64,000 nt of DNA from JBCBDX01 sp038529265 (lineage in GTDB: Bacteria > Pseudomonadota > Alphaproteobacteria > Rhizobiales > Rhizobiaceae): NCBI GenBank assembly GCA_038529265.1, contig JBCBDX010000002.1, positions 310,001-374,000 on the forward strand, given 5' to 3'. Each line of letters begins with the position of its first letter. The first letter of the stretch is position 1. Of the stretch, positions 1 through 9,200 are shown one piece after another. Both the position numbers and the translations under genes were made by a program. The notes below the pieces were generated by a model, which did not search any database, was not told the DNA's origin, and saw only the letters and a program-made list of their open reading frames with translations.

Positions 1-47
1 CGATCGCGCGCAAGCACGTCGAGTTCAAGGAAACCAAAATCAAGTAA
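1..47 (+). CDS. rpmG: 50S ribosomal protein L33, C-terminal end (partial)
   Basis: Only the last 14 codons and a TAA stop are in the window, reading IARKHVEFKETKIK. This is the conserved tail of bacterial ribosomal protein L33, a small protein of the 50S subunit near the E site. The neighbouring convergent pleD-divK pair is the usual rhizobial partner of rpmG, which supports the call. A strong intrinsic terminator follows 24 bases after the stop. The 5' part of the gene lies outside the window. Confidence 0.85.
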   Translation, partial: IARKHVEFKETKIK

Positions 48-71
48 GCTTGTTTTTCGGGATCTAGAGTC

Positions 72-100
72 AGCCGCTGGGTCCGCACAGCGGCTTTTTT
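72..100 (+). terminator. Rho-independent terminator after rpmG
   Basis: An 8-bp perfect stem (AGCCGCTG / CAGCGGCT) with an 8-base loop runs straight into six T residues. It ends rpmG transcription just before the convergent end of pleD, whose stop codon begins at position 100. Confidence 0.85.
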
Positions 101-1473
101 CATGCAGCGTCGGCGATCACTTGGTTACGACCAGCTTCTTTGGCCGCGTAGAGAGCCTGATCTGCCTTACGCAGCAAAGCTGACGGATCAGTGCCTTCGG
201 CGTCTGCCAGTGTTGCCACACCAATGCTTGTTGTCAGATCAATGGACCGCCCGTCTGCCAGTTTAAACGGCGTCTCTGCCACTTCTTCTCGCAGTCGCTC
301 GGCAACGTCTTGCGCAAGGATAGCCGACGTATCCGGCATGACGATTACAAATTCTTCGCCACCATAGCGGCATGCCAAATCGATGCCGCGAACACTGGCC
401 CGCAATCTACGCGCAAACTCGCGCAGAACATCGTCTCCACCTTCATGGCCATAGGTGTCATTGACGCTCTTAAAGTGATCGATATCGGTAATCAGGAGCG
501 ATAAGGCACGCTCCCGGTTTACTGCCCGCTCAACAAGCGTTTTCAAATGCGTATCGAGATAGCGGCGGTTATGCAGCCCCGTCAGGCCGTCGGTTACTGC
601 CAATTCAATAGATTCAGCCAAGTTGGCACGCAAACCATCATGATAGCGCTTGCGTCGGACTTGTGTGTTCAGCCGGGCCAAGAACTCATTGGGGTCGACC
701 GGGCGAACCATATAGTCATTGACGCCAAGCTCGAGTGCCCGTGCGATAAGAGCATTGTCTTCGGTGTCTGAAGACAAGACGATCGGTAAGAAACGCGTGT
801 GATTGTTGGAGCGTATCTGGCTTACAAATCGCAGCGGATCGTAGTCGGCCATTTCGGCGGCAACGATGATGCAATCATGATTGCCTTGCGCGACTGTTTC
901 CAGCGCTTCCACTGCACATGTTATGTGTTGTGCCTGCGCCTGGCCACGCATTGCCGCAACAAAGCGTTCTGCGGCCGCGGTGCGGTGGTCAACAATCAAA
1001 ACACTAGGTTGCTGGTTCTCGTTTTCGCCCTGGTTGCCGAGCAACTCGCGTAGCGCAATGTCGCGCGTCGTGTTTGCCCGCAAACGAAGTTCATCGGTCA
1101 GCATTTTGAGCCGGATCAAGCTTTTTACGCGCGACAGCAGCTGCATCTCGTTGACCGGCTTGGTCAGAAAATCATCAGCCCCAGCCTCAAGCCCTTTTAC
1201 GCGATCTGCCATCTGATCGAGCGCTGTGACCATAATGATGGGAATATGCGCAAGCGCCGGGTTGCTTTTCACGCGTTGACAAACCTCAAATCCATCAATG
1301 CCGGGCATCATAATGTCCAGCAACATCAAATCGATTTGTTCATTATCAAGAATGGACAACGCATCAGCGCCATTGGAAGCGGAAAACACTTCAAAATAGT
1401 CACGCTCAAGGCGCGCAGTCAGCAAGTCGACATTCACTTTCACATCGTCGACAACGAGTATGCGGGCAGTCAT
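100..1473 (-). CDS. pleD: Diguanylate cyclase response regulator PleD
   Basis: PleD makes cyclic di-GMP from two GTP when phosphorylated and drives pole development and the motile-to-sessile switch in alphaproteobacteria. The protein has a first receiver domain with the acidic pair D9/D10 and phospho-acceptor D53, a second, degenerate receiver domain, and a C-terminal GGDEF domain with the active-site motif GGEEF. The product-inhibition site RGID lies exactly five residues before GGEEF, as expected for an allosteric I-site. The start MTARILVVDD is chosen because it matches the family and has GGAG upstream; an open frame extends 15 codons further. It lies 41 bases downstream of divK on the same strand, the usual arrangement. 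Confidence 0.95.
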   Translation of the reverse strand: MTARILVVDDVKVNVDLLTARLERDYFEVFSASNGADALSILDNEQIDLMLLDIMMPGIDGFEVCQRVKSNPALAHIPIIMVTALDQMADRVKGLEAGADDFLTKPVNEMQLLSRVKSLIRLKMLTDELRLRANTTRDIALRELLGNQGENENQQPSVLIVDHRTAAAERFVAAMRGQAQAQHITCAVEALETVAQGNHDCIIVAAEMADYDPLRFVSQIRSNNHTRFLPIVLSSDTEDNALIARALELGVNDYMVRPVDPNEFLARLNTQVRRKRYHDGLRANLAESIELAVTDGLTGLHNRRYLDTHLKTLVERAVNRERALSLLITDIDHFKSVNDTYGHEGGDDVLREFARRLRASVRGIDLACRYGGEEFVIVMPDTSAILAQDVAERLREEVAETPFKLADGRSIDLTTSIGVATLADAEGTDPSALLRKADQALYAAKEAGRNQVIADAA

Positions 1474-1514
1474 GGTCGTGTCTTCTCCGGCGTCAATTGA
1501 CCGCCAAAGGACGG

Positions 1515-1889
1515 TCACAGATCGCCAAGATACGACTTAATGGTTTCAATAAAATTAGGAACCGAGATTGGTTTGGAGATGTAGCCTTCGCACCCGCCCT
1601 GACGGATGCGTTCCTCGTCACCCTTCATGGCAAACGCCGTTACTGCGATCACTGGTATCTTGTGCAGATCATCATCTGCCTTCAGCCACTTTGTAACTTC
1701 CAAACCGGAGACTTCAGGCAACTGGATATCCATCAAGATAAGATCGGGTCTATGAAGACGGGCCAGATCCAGTGCTTCAAGGCCGTTTTGAGTACGCACT
1801 GTCTCATACCCACTTGCCTCTATGAGATCGCGAAAGAGCTTCATGTTGAGCTCATTATCTTCAACGATCATCACCTTTTTGGCTGACAT
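1515..1889 (-). CDS. divK: Single-domain response regulator DivK
   Basis: DivK is a 124-residue stand-alone receiver domain that works in the PleC/DivJ-DivL-CckA phosphorelay controlling cell-cycle polarity and CtrA activity. The sequence shows the acidic pair E10/D11, phospho-acceptor D54 in the motif LMDIQLP, the conserved T in VTAFAM and the K in SKPI. It is followed by pleD, with which it is normally cotranscribed. GGAG lies 12 bases before the ATG. Confidence 0.95.
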   Translation of the reverse strand: MSAKKVMIVEDNELNMKLFRDLIEASGYETVRTQNGLEALDLARLHRPDLILMDIQLPEVSGLEVTKWLKADDDLHKIPVIAVTAFAMKGDEERIRQGGCEGYISKPISVPNFIETIKSYLGDL

Positions 1890-1995
1890 TTGAATTCCAA
1901 ACTCCGGAGTTCTGAGCGAATCATTTCTATTTCAACTAGTCTAAGCCGACCACATCTCGGCGATACACCCCGCAAAACAATGAAAGCTTTAATCC

Positions 1996-2292
1996 ATGGG
2001 CGAAAAATCAACTGAGTTTGATGAAGCGATAGCCACGGCCGCTTTGTCGTGGATTGCCGGTGATGGTGAACAGATCAGCCGTTTTATGGCTTTGACGGGT
2101 ATTGAACCGGAGCAGATGAGAACTGCGGCCTCTCAGCCGGGTTTTCTTGGCGGTGTGCTGGAGTTTTTGCTGGGACACGAGCCTACCCTTGTGCGCTTTT
2201 GCGAAGATAATGATTTGTCACCCACTGTGGTGCAGAAGGCTTATCAACGGCTTGTGGGGGCACCTGTGCCAGGACCGGGCGACTTTGTTTAA
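1996..2292 (+). CDS. DUF3572 family protein
   Basis: A 98-residue acidic, mostly helical protein without signal peptide or membrane segment. It resembles the DUF3572 family that lies next to divK in many Rhizobiales. No biochemical function is known to me. It is divergent from divK and lies 26 bases ahead of dinB on the same strand, so it may be cotranscribed with dinB. The call rests on the sequence pattern (FLGGVLEFLLGHEP and the C-terminal AYQRL segment) and on this position. Confidence 0.8.
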   Translation: MGEKSTEFDEAIATAALSWIAGDGEQISRFMALTGIEPEQMRTAASQPGFLGGVLEFLLGHEPTLVRFCEDNDLSPTVVQKAYQRLVGAPVPGPGDFV

Positions 2293-2318
2293 CGCTACTG
2301 TGGTCATATATTGTTCGT

Positions 2319-3632
2319 GTGACCGATGTTGATCCATTGCAGGGCTTCTGCCGCGATTGTCTAACGCCCGCATTGGGTGAGGAACGGCGCTGCAAAAATT
2401 GTGGTGCGCCAAGAATTGTGCGCCACGACGAACTGCATGAGCTGGCCATCGCACATATCGACTGCGATGCGTTTTACGCCGCCGTTGAAAAGCGCGACAA
2501 TCCTGACATTCGCGACCAGCCCGTGATCATTGGTGGCGGACAGCGCGGCGTTGTCTCGACCTGCTGCTACATCGCACGCACTTTTGGCGTGCGTTCAGCC
2601 ATGCCGATGTTCAAAGCGCTTCAATTGTGCCCGGATGCGGTGGTGGTAAAACCGAACATGAACAAATACGCTTTGGTCGGGCGAGAAGTACGCGAGCGGA
2701 TGCGAGCACTGACACCGCTCGTCGAACCGCTTTCAATTGATGAAGCCTTTTTGGATTTGTCGGGCACGCAACGACTGCACCACGACACCCCAGCACGCAT
2801 ATTGGCAAAGTTCGCCAATGAGATCGCAGGTGATATTGGCATTACTGTTTCGGTTGGTCTTTCCTATTGCAAGTTTTTGGCAAAAGTAGCGTCTGACTTT
2901 GAAAAGCCGCGTGGGTTCTCGGTTATCGGACAAGCAGAAGCGCTCAGCTTTTTGGCAGACAAGTCCGTGACGCTCATATGGGGCGTTGGAAAGGCTTTTG
3001 CCGCCTCACTGGAGCGCGATGGCATTCGGACCATTGGTCAGCTTCAAACGATGGAAGAAACCGATCTCATGAAGCGCTATGGCGTGATGGGCCGGCGTCT
3101 TCATCGCCTGTCGCGTGGTATGGACGACCGTTCGGTAACACCTCGTTCTGGCGCCAAAAGCGTCAGCCATGAAACAACTTTCAATGAGGACTATAGTGAT
3201 CTGAAGACGCTGGTGCCGGTTTTGCGGGCCTTAAGTGAGAAGGTCTCGGAACGTTTGAAGGCAAAAGGGATTGCCGGGCGAACCGTTGTGTTGAAATTGA
3301 AAACGGCTGATTTCAAGTCCCGGACGCGCAACCGCGCCCTCAGCGACCCGACGCAATTGGCCGACCGGATTTTCCGCACGGCGTTGCCGCTTCTGGAAAA
3401 GGAGGCCGATGGCACAGCTTTCAGACTATTGGGCGTGGGCGTGTCGGACTTTGATGATCCAGATCGCGCCGATCCCGATGACCTGGTCGATGTCGGCTCG
3501 GTCAAACGCGCAAAGGCGGAACATGCGATTGATGCTCTGCGTGGCAAATTTGGAGACCGTGCCATAGAGACAGGCTACACTTTTGGCAAAGGCAACCGGG
3601 GCCGACCGCCAGAAAATTCGGGAAAACCATAA
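2319..3632 (+). CDS. dinB: DNA polymerase IV (Y family) with N-terminal zinc ribbon
   Basis: A Y-family translesion polymerase of 437 residues. The catalytic motifs DCDAFYAAVE and SIDEAFLD of the palm are present, followed by the helix-hairpin-helix thumb and little-finger regions. The N-terminus carries CxxC at C11/C14 and CxxC at C25/C28, a zinc-ribbon extension typical of rhizobial DinB and absent in Escherichia coli. The start is GTG, because the preceding frame is closed and the zinc-ribbon begins right after it. The stop overlaps the next start as TAATG, so translation is likely coupled to the NUDIX gene. I see no LexA box directly upstream. Confidence 0.93.
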   Translation: MTDVDPLQGFCRDCLTPALGEERRCKNCGAPRIVRHDELHELAIAHIDCDAFYAAVEKRDNPDIRDQPVIIGGGQRGVVSTCCYIARTFGVRSAMPMFKALQLCPDAVVVKPNMNKYALVGREVRERMRALTPLVEPLSIDEAFLDLSGTQRLHHDTPARILAKFANEIAGDIGITVSVGLSYCKFLAKVASDFEKPRGFSVIGQAEALSFLADKSVTLIWGVGKAFAASLERDGIRTIGQLQTMEETDLMKRYGVMGRRLHRLSRGMDDRSVTPRSGAKSVSHETTFNEDYSDLKTLVPVLRALSEKVSERLKAKGIAGRTVVLKLKTADFKSRTRNRALSDPTQLADRIFRTALPLLEKEADGTAFRLLGVGVSDFDDPDRADPDDLVDVGSVKRAKAEHAIDALRGKFGDRAIETGYTFGKGNRGRPPENSGKP

Positions 3633-4042
3633 TGCCGATCACAAACCTCAAAATTGCTGCGGCAATCATCATGAATACTTCCGGTGAAACACTCCTTGTT
3701 CGCAAGCATGGCACGACCGCTTTCATGCAACCTGGTGGAAAAATCGATGCAAACGAAACGCCGACGACGGCGCTTTGTCGAGAATTGAACGAGGAACTTG
3801 GCCTTACCGTTCTACCCGGCGAGCTTGTCTATGCCGGAAACTACAGGGCGATCGCCGCCAACGAGCCCGATACTGAGGTGGATGCAGAGCTTTTCTGGTT
3901 CAGGTTCGGTGGGGTCATGCATATTGGCGCCGAGATCGCTGAGGCCAGATGGGTTTATCCCGACAAGCCGGCAGTAGAACTGGCTCCCTTGACCCGCGAT
4001 GCAGCCCTGCCGCTCGCTGCCGATTACGTTCGACATGCCTGA
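3632..4042 (+). CDS. NUDIX hydrolase (MutT-like)
   Basis: A 136-residue NUDIX-fold pyrophosphohydrolase. The NUDIX box is complete: G, five residues, E, seven residues, then RELNEELGL, the metal-binding helix that cleaves nucleoside diphosphates linked to another group. The substrate cannot be read from sequence; a sanitising role is suggested by translational coupling to dinB (one-base overlap). Its end overlaps the start of the next gene by 8 bases. Confidence 0.88.
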   Translation: MPITNLKIAAAIIMNTSGETLLVRKHGTTAFMQPGGKIDANETPTTALCRELNEELGLTVLPGELVYAGNYRAIAANEPDTEVDAELFWFRFGGVMHIGAEIAEARWVYPDKPAVELAPLTRDAALPLAADYVRHA

Positions 4043-4505
4043 AAAGGCGCCAGCAATCATCGTTGATGCCGACGCCTGCCCGGTAAAGCAGGAATGCTAT
4101 CGTGTCGGTGAGCGATTGTCAGTGCCGGTTGTCATCGTTGCCAACTCTTTCATTCGAACACCTGACCAGCCTGGTATCTACACGGTTCGGGTGGGCGATG
4201 GCTTTGATGCAGCCGATGATTGGATAGCGGAAAACGCGCATTCGCGCTGTGTGGTTATCACCGCCGACATTTTACTCGCTGAGCGCTGCTTGGAAAAAGG
4301 TGCGCAGGTGCTCTCTAACAAAGGGACACCGTTTACGGCAGACAGTATCGGTACGCAGGTCGCGACACGGGCGATCATGGCTGATCTTCGTGCCGGAGCC
4401 GTTGGCGAGAATATCGGCGGTCCGGCTCCTTTTGCGAAAGCTGACCGCTCCCGGTTCCTTCAGGCGTTGGATGGCGCGGTGCGCCGTGCTATGCGGGTCC
4501 CTTAA
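4035..4505 (+). CDS. YaiI/YqxD family (UPF0178, DUF188) protein
   Basis: A 156-residue protein of the UPF0178 family, whose members look like small PIN-like or NYN-like nucleases but have no proven role. The signature IIVDADACPVKQE is at the N-terminus, with conserved GDGFDAADDWI, VVITADILLAERCLEKGA and LSNKGTPFT later. The start MPEKAP is chosen because upstream residues do not fit the family and overlap the NUDIX gene further. Its stop overlaps the convergent SDR stop by four bases. Confidence 0.9.
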   Translation: MPEKAPAIIVDADACPVKQECYRVGERLSVPVVIVANSFIRTPDQPGIYTVRVGDGFDAADDWIAENAHSRCVVITADILLAERCLEKGAQVLSNKGTPFTADSIGTQVATRAIMADLRAGAVGENIGGPAPFAKADRSRFLQALDGAVRRAMRVP

Positions 4506-5263
4506 ACCGGAGGCAAGCCGACGGCCGCGCGGCCTTCGTCAGTCTTTAACGAAAAGTCAGCGCCAAGATAGTTATCGGCACCGCCCTCTGCGAGCCATTG
4601 GATGGCCTTGGCCACCCATTCGGGCGGAATGTGTGCGCCTGGATCTAGCTTCGAAACTGGATTGATACCCGATGCTTTGATGTCGACTTGCATCTTGGTT
4701 GCGACGGTACCGGGCGACAATCCCACGGAGCGTATACCATGGTCACCATACTCCTTGTGCACCATGGCGGTCAGCATTTTAACGGCAGCTTTCGTTGCAC
4801 AATAATGGCTCCAGCCTTCCAGCGGCGCGTTGGCAGCACCGGAAGAGATGTTGATGATGGTACCGTCCCCGGCTTCGACCATAAGCGGCAGAACCGCCCG
4901 GGTAACATTGTAGACGCCCTTCAAATTGATATCGACAACAGACGACCAATCCTCAGGATTTGAGTCCGCCAACCGGGCTATCGGATTGATAACGCCTGCA
5001 TTATTCACAATGAGATTGATTGCGCCGAACTTTTCTTTTGCCTCTAAGACCAATGACGATACGGAGTCATAGTCCGCCACGTCACATGCCTGCACCAGCA
5101 CCTGACCGCCACTTTCCGAAATGTCATCACCGATGCGCTCAATGTCTAATAAGGATCGAGCTGCGAGGACAACATTCCATCCATTTACAGCCATATGCCG
5201 GGCCGTGGCCTCGCCAATTCCACGCGATGCACCCGTTATCAGAACCGTTCTGTCCGCCGTCAT
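4502..5263 (-). CDS. Short-chain dehydrogenase/reductase (SDR)
   Basis: A classical SDR of 253 residues that uses NAD(P)H in a Rossmann fold. The cofactor motif TGASRGIG is near the N-terminus, NNAG is in the middle, and the catalytic Ser (ISSG) is followed by YCATK with the active-site Tyr and Lys. The substrate is unknown. GGAGAAGG precedes the ATG. It is divergent from a LysR-type regulator, which may control it through the 107-base shared upstream region. Confidence 0.9.
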   Translation of the reverse strand: MTADRTVLITGASRGIGEATARHMAVNGWNVVLAARSLLDIERIGDDISESGGQVLVQACDVADYDSVSSLVLEAKEKFGAINLIVNNAGVINPIARLADSNPEDWSSVVDINLKGVYNVTRAVLPLMVEAGDGTIINISSGAANAPLEGWSHYCATKAAVKMLTAMVHKEYGDHGIRSVGLSPGTVATKMQVDIKASGINPVSKLDPGAHIPPEWVAKAIQWLAEGGADNYLGADFSLKTDEGRAAVGLPPV

Positions 5264-5351
5264 GGAAACACCCTTCTCCTAGCGATTAATCTGCCGTACC
5301 CAATCGTGACAAATGCATATACCGCAGTAAATACTGGATTTTGGACTATTA

Positions 5352-5370
5352 TCATGCAAACTGTGCATGA
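5352..5370. promoter_or_regulatory. Perfect palindrome abutting the LysR start codon (putative operator)
   Basis: TCATGCA, five bases, then TGCATGA: two 7-bp arms of a perfect inverted repeat ending one base before the ATG of the LysR gene. It contains the T-N11-A core typical of LysR boxes, so autoregulation and control of the divergent SDR gene are plausible. The role is inferred. Confidence 0.5.
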
Positions 5371-6264
5371 ATGAATACCGCCGATCTGGAAATCGTCATT
5401 AGTGTTAAGTCAACTGGCAGTTTCGCCAGCGCGGCGCGAGCCCGTGGAATTGATCCGTCTATCGTTTCGCGGACGGTCTCAAGCGTTGAAAAGCAACTTG
5501 GCACCCGGTTGTTCCACCGATCGACCCGAAAGCTTGCACCAACGGAAGCTGGAGAAGCTTATATCGCGCAAATTTCACCATTGCTCGATGAGCTTAAAGC
5601 AGCTGCAGCAAAACTCTCAACTGATGCAGAAACAGTTCAAGGCACTGTTCGTCTAAGTGCGCCGGTTTCGATTGGACGGGCGCTGCTACTACCTCATTTA
5701 GAAGCGTTTCGATCCCTAAACCCGGAGATTGTGCTTGAGTGCTATTTCGATGACCGGGTCACAGATCTTATCGGGGATGGCATTGACGTCGCGGTTCGGA
5801 TGGCACCTTCCATCACTGGCAATCTCATCTGTACAAAACTGTGCCAGACGCGATACCGTGTTGTTGCCGCTCCCGATTGGGTTGCGAAGAATAATAGGCT
5901 CGATCATCCTACTGCATTGGCCGAGCATGACTGCATACTCTTTACACTTCCCGGCTTCCGCGACCAATGGACGTTTCGTGGCAAAGATGGCTCAACTCAA
6001 AGCATTCCAGTCAAGGGAAAGCTGCTTTTCTCTAACGGCGACAGCGTAGTAGACGCAATGCTTGACGGACTAGGCCCTGCACTTCTGGCTGATGCTCTCA
6101 TCGAACAACATTTGGACACGGGCCAATGCATTGACCTTTTTCCAGACTATGAAGTGACTGCAACAACATTCGATACTGCAGCCTGGATCGTTTACCCGAG
6201 CAAAAACTACATGCCAAAGAAAACGCGCGCAGTGATCAATTTCATCAAGGAAAAAATGGGCTAA
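5371..6264 (+). CDS. LysR family transcriptional regulator
   Basis: A 297-residue LysR-type regulator: an N-terminal winged helix-turn-helix (SFASAARARGIDPSIVSRTVSSVE) followed by a periplasmic-binding-like effector domain. It belongs to the short-wing group with the LFHRSTRKLAPTEAG motif seen in regulators of SDR and redox enzymes. The start is the only one that gives the usual spacing of the HTH from the N-terminus. No good ribosome binding site precedes it, because the region is occupied by a perfect palindrome. The stop overlaps the convergent dnaE stop by four bases. Confidence 0.9.
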   Translation: MNTADLEIVISVKSTGSFASAARARGIDPSIVSRTVSSVEKQLGTRLFHRSTRKLAPTEAGEAYIAQISPLLDELKAAAAKLSTDAETVQGTVRLSAPVSIGRALLLPHLEAFRSLNPEIVLECYFDDRVTDLIGDGIDVAVRMAPSITGNLICTKLCQTRYRVVAAPDWVAKNNRLDHPTALAEHDCILFTLPGFRDQWTFRGKDGSTQSIPVKGKLLFSNGDSVVDAMLDGLGPALLADALIEQHLDTGQCIDLFPDYEVTATTFDTAAWIVYPSKNYMPKKTRAVINFIKEKMG

Positions 6265-9200
6265 ACCAGCTCAACATCAACAACACCATCAATAGCCTTG
6301 ATCGCTTTGGCAATGGGCGGATTTACGGTGTAATTGCCGGAGAGCTCGATTTCCACTTCGCCAGCCCCTTCGGGTTTGATCATCACCAGGGAAACCGGGC
6401 TCGTGCCACCTTTTCGTAATTGGCGAGCAATAGACTGTGTAGGCGCTGCATCGCGCACAAAGATACGGAGCAAGTTAATAGCGGCATCTCCAGCACGCTG
6501 CTCCAATGGCGTTAGCGTGTTGAGAATTACACTCATCTGATCATCATCACGTTCGCGGACGCTGACCGTCATAATGAAGTTTTTACCCGCTTCAGCGACA
6601 TCGCCATATTGCTCCAATTGGTCGGAATACATGACCACTTCATATTGGCTTGTTGCATCGGATAGAGTCAGCACTGCCATTTTGGAGCCGGTTCGCGTGC
6701 GGCGCACTCGCTTGGACACGACAGTTGCTGCCAAACGACCCGCTCTCGAGCCTTGCTTCATGCTTACAGAAAACTCATTCCAAGACTGTACACCTCTACT
6801 TTTGAGAATTGTCGAATATGCATCCAGCGGATGGGCTGAAAAGTAAAAGCCGATGGCTTGCATCTCCTTCATCAGCATATCGTTTTCTGACCATTGCTCA
6901 GCCAGCGGCAGGTGCAGACGTTCAGGCTCTACAGCGGCTGAATTACCAAAAATGTCGCCTTGCCCGCTTTCAGCCTGCTGCGCCATGCGCTGAGATAGCC
7001 CGATAATCCGGTCAATGCCGGCAGAAAGCGCGGCGCGGGTATGACCAAAACAATCCAACGCTCCGGCATTGATGAGGCTCTCAAGCGTTCGGCGGTTGAC
7101 GATGCGCACATCTATCCGTTGGGCGAAGTCTTCAAGGCTTGCAAACTTGCCGTTGCCGCGCACGTCAACAAGATGGTCAACGGCTGCCTCACCAACTCCT
7201 TTAATGGCCGCTAATGCATAAAAGATCTTGCTTTCGCCAACTTCAAACGGCCTGAACGACGTCTGCACGGATGGCGCCTCAACTGATATTCCCAAACGTT
7301 GCGCATCGCGGCGATAGTCGTTCAACTTGTCGGTGTTTGCCATGTCATAGGTCATGGAAGCAGCGATGAACTCGACGGGATAGTGCGCTTTTAGATAGGC
7401 GGTGTGATAAGACACCACTGCATAAGCTGCAGCATGGGATTTGTTGAAGCCGTAGTCGGCAAATTTCGCCAGAAGATCAAAAATGCCGTTGGCTTGCGCT
7501 TCTGAAAGATCACGTTCCTTACAACCATCCACAAAACGGGCACGCTGCTTGTCCATTTCTTCACGAATTTTCTTACCCATCGCGCGGCGCAACAGATCCG
7601 CTTCACCAAGCGAATATCCTGCCAACTCCTGCGCGATCTGCATCACCTGCTCTTGATAAACAATCACGCCTTGCGTTTCCGCAACCAGATGGTCGATCAG
7701 CGGGTGAATGGAGGCAATTTCCTCCTGGCCGTGCTTGCGGGCATTATAAGTTGGAATGTTATCCATCGGGCCCGGGCGGTAAAGAGCCACAAGCGCAATG
7801 ATGTCTTCGATACAGTCTGGCTTCATGCCCAACAGCGCCGAGCGCATGCCTGGGCTTTCAACCTGGAAGATGCCGATGGTGTTACCCTGCGCCATCATAT
7901 CGTAGGTCGGCTTGTCATCAAATGGCAGCGTCGCCAGGTCGAGATCAATACCACGGCGGCGCACGAGTTTGACTGCTGTATCCAATACTGACAGCGTTTT
8001 GAGGCCCAGAAAGTCAAATTTGACCAGGCCCGCCTGCTCGACCCATTTCATATTAAACTGCGTCACCGGCATATCGGAACGCGGATCGCGGTACATAGGC
8101 ACCAGCTTAGAAAGCGGACGGTCACCGATAACAATGCCTGCCGCGTGGGTAGAAGCGTGCCGAAACAAGCCTTCGAGCTTCAACGACATATCAAGCAGTT
8201 GCCCGACGATGGGTTCACGCTCGCGTTCTTCGTCGAACTTTTCATCACCCTTGATCGCTTCGGCCAGTGTCGTTGGATTTGCCGGGTTGTTCGGCACCAA
8301 TTTGCACAGGCGATCCACTTGGCCATATGGCATTTCAAGCACACGGCCCACGTCGCGCAAAACAGCGCGTGCCTGCAAGGTTCCGAAGGTGATAATCTGG
8401 CCAACTTGGTCTACGCCGTATTTGTCTTGAACGTAACGTATGACCTCACCGCGCCGTTCCTGACAAAAATCGATATCAAAATCCGGCATAGAGACCCGAG
8501 CCGGGTTCAAAAATCGCTCGAACAGAAGCGAGAAACGCAATGGATCGATGTCGGTGATCGTAAGTGACCAAGCCACGAGCGAACCCGCGCCGGATCCGCG
8601 CCCGGGCCCAACAGGAATGTCTTGCTCCTTGGCCCACTTGATGAAGTCAGCAACGATCAGGAAGTAGCCCGGAAACTTCATGTTTTCGATTATCGAAAGC
8701 TCATGCTCAAGGCGCGCTTCATAGTCTTCGCGACTATGACCCTCGGCCAGACCATTAACCTCCAAGCGCGCTTTCAAACCATTGCGCGCCTGCTGCTTCA
8801 GTTCATCAGATTCAGCTTGGTCGGCCTGTTCGACGGTCGCACCATCGGGAACTTTGGCAAAGCGTGGCAAAATCGGATTGCGTATCGTCGGGAAGTAGGA
8901 ACAGCGTTGCGCAATCTCAATCGTGTTGGCTGCCGCTTCAGGAATGTCGGCATAAAGCTTCATCATATCTTCGGCGGGCTTAAGCCAGTGATCAGCGGTC
9001 AATTGGCGTCGGTCATCGTTTGATAGCACCTCACCATCGGCAATCGCGATAAGCGCATCGTGGGCCTGGTAGTCTTCCTTTTTTAAGAAGTGCGCATCGT
9101 TTGTGGCAACCAAAGGTAATTCCAGCGCGTGAGCGAGCTTTACCGTCTCCAGTTCGATACGCTTGTCATAAGAGCCATGCCGCTGGAGCTCGACGTATAG

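Noticed and set aside
2293..2340. Possible LexA box before dinB
   Set aside because: Only one GTTC half site is present; the second half at the required 7-base spacing is missing.
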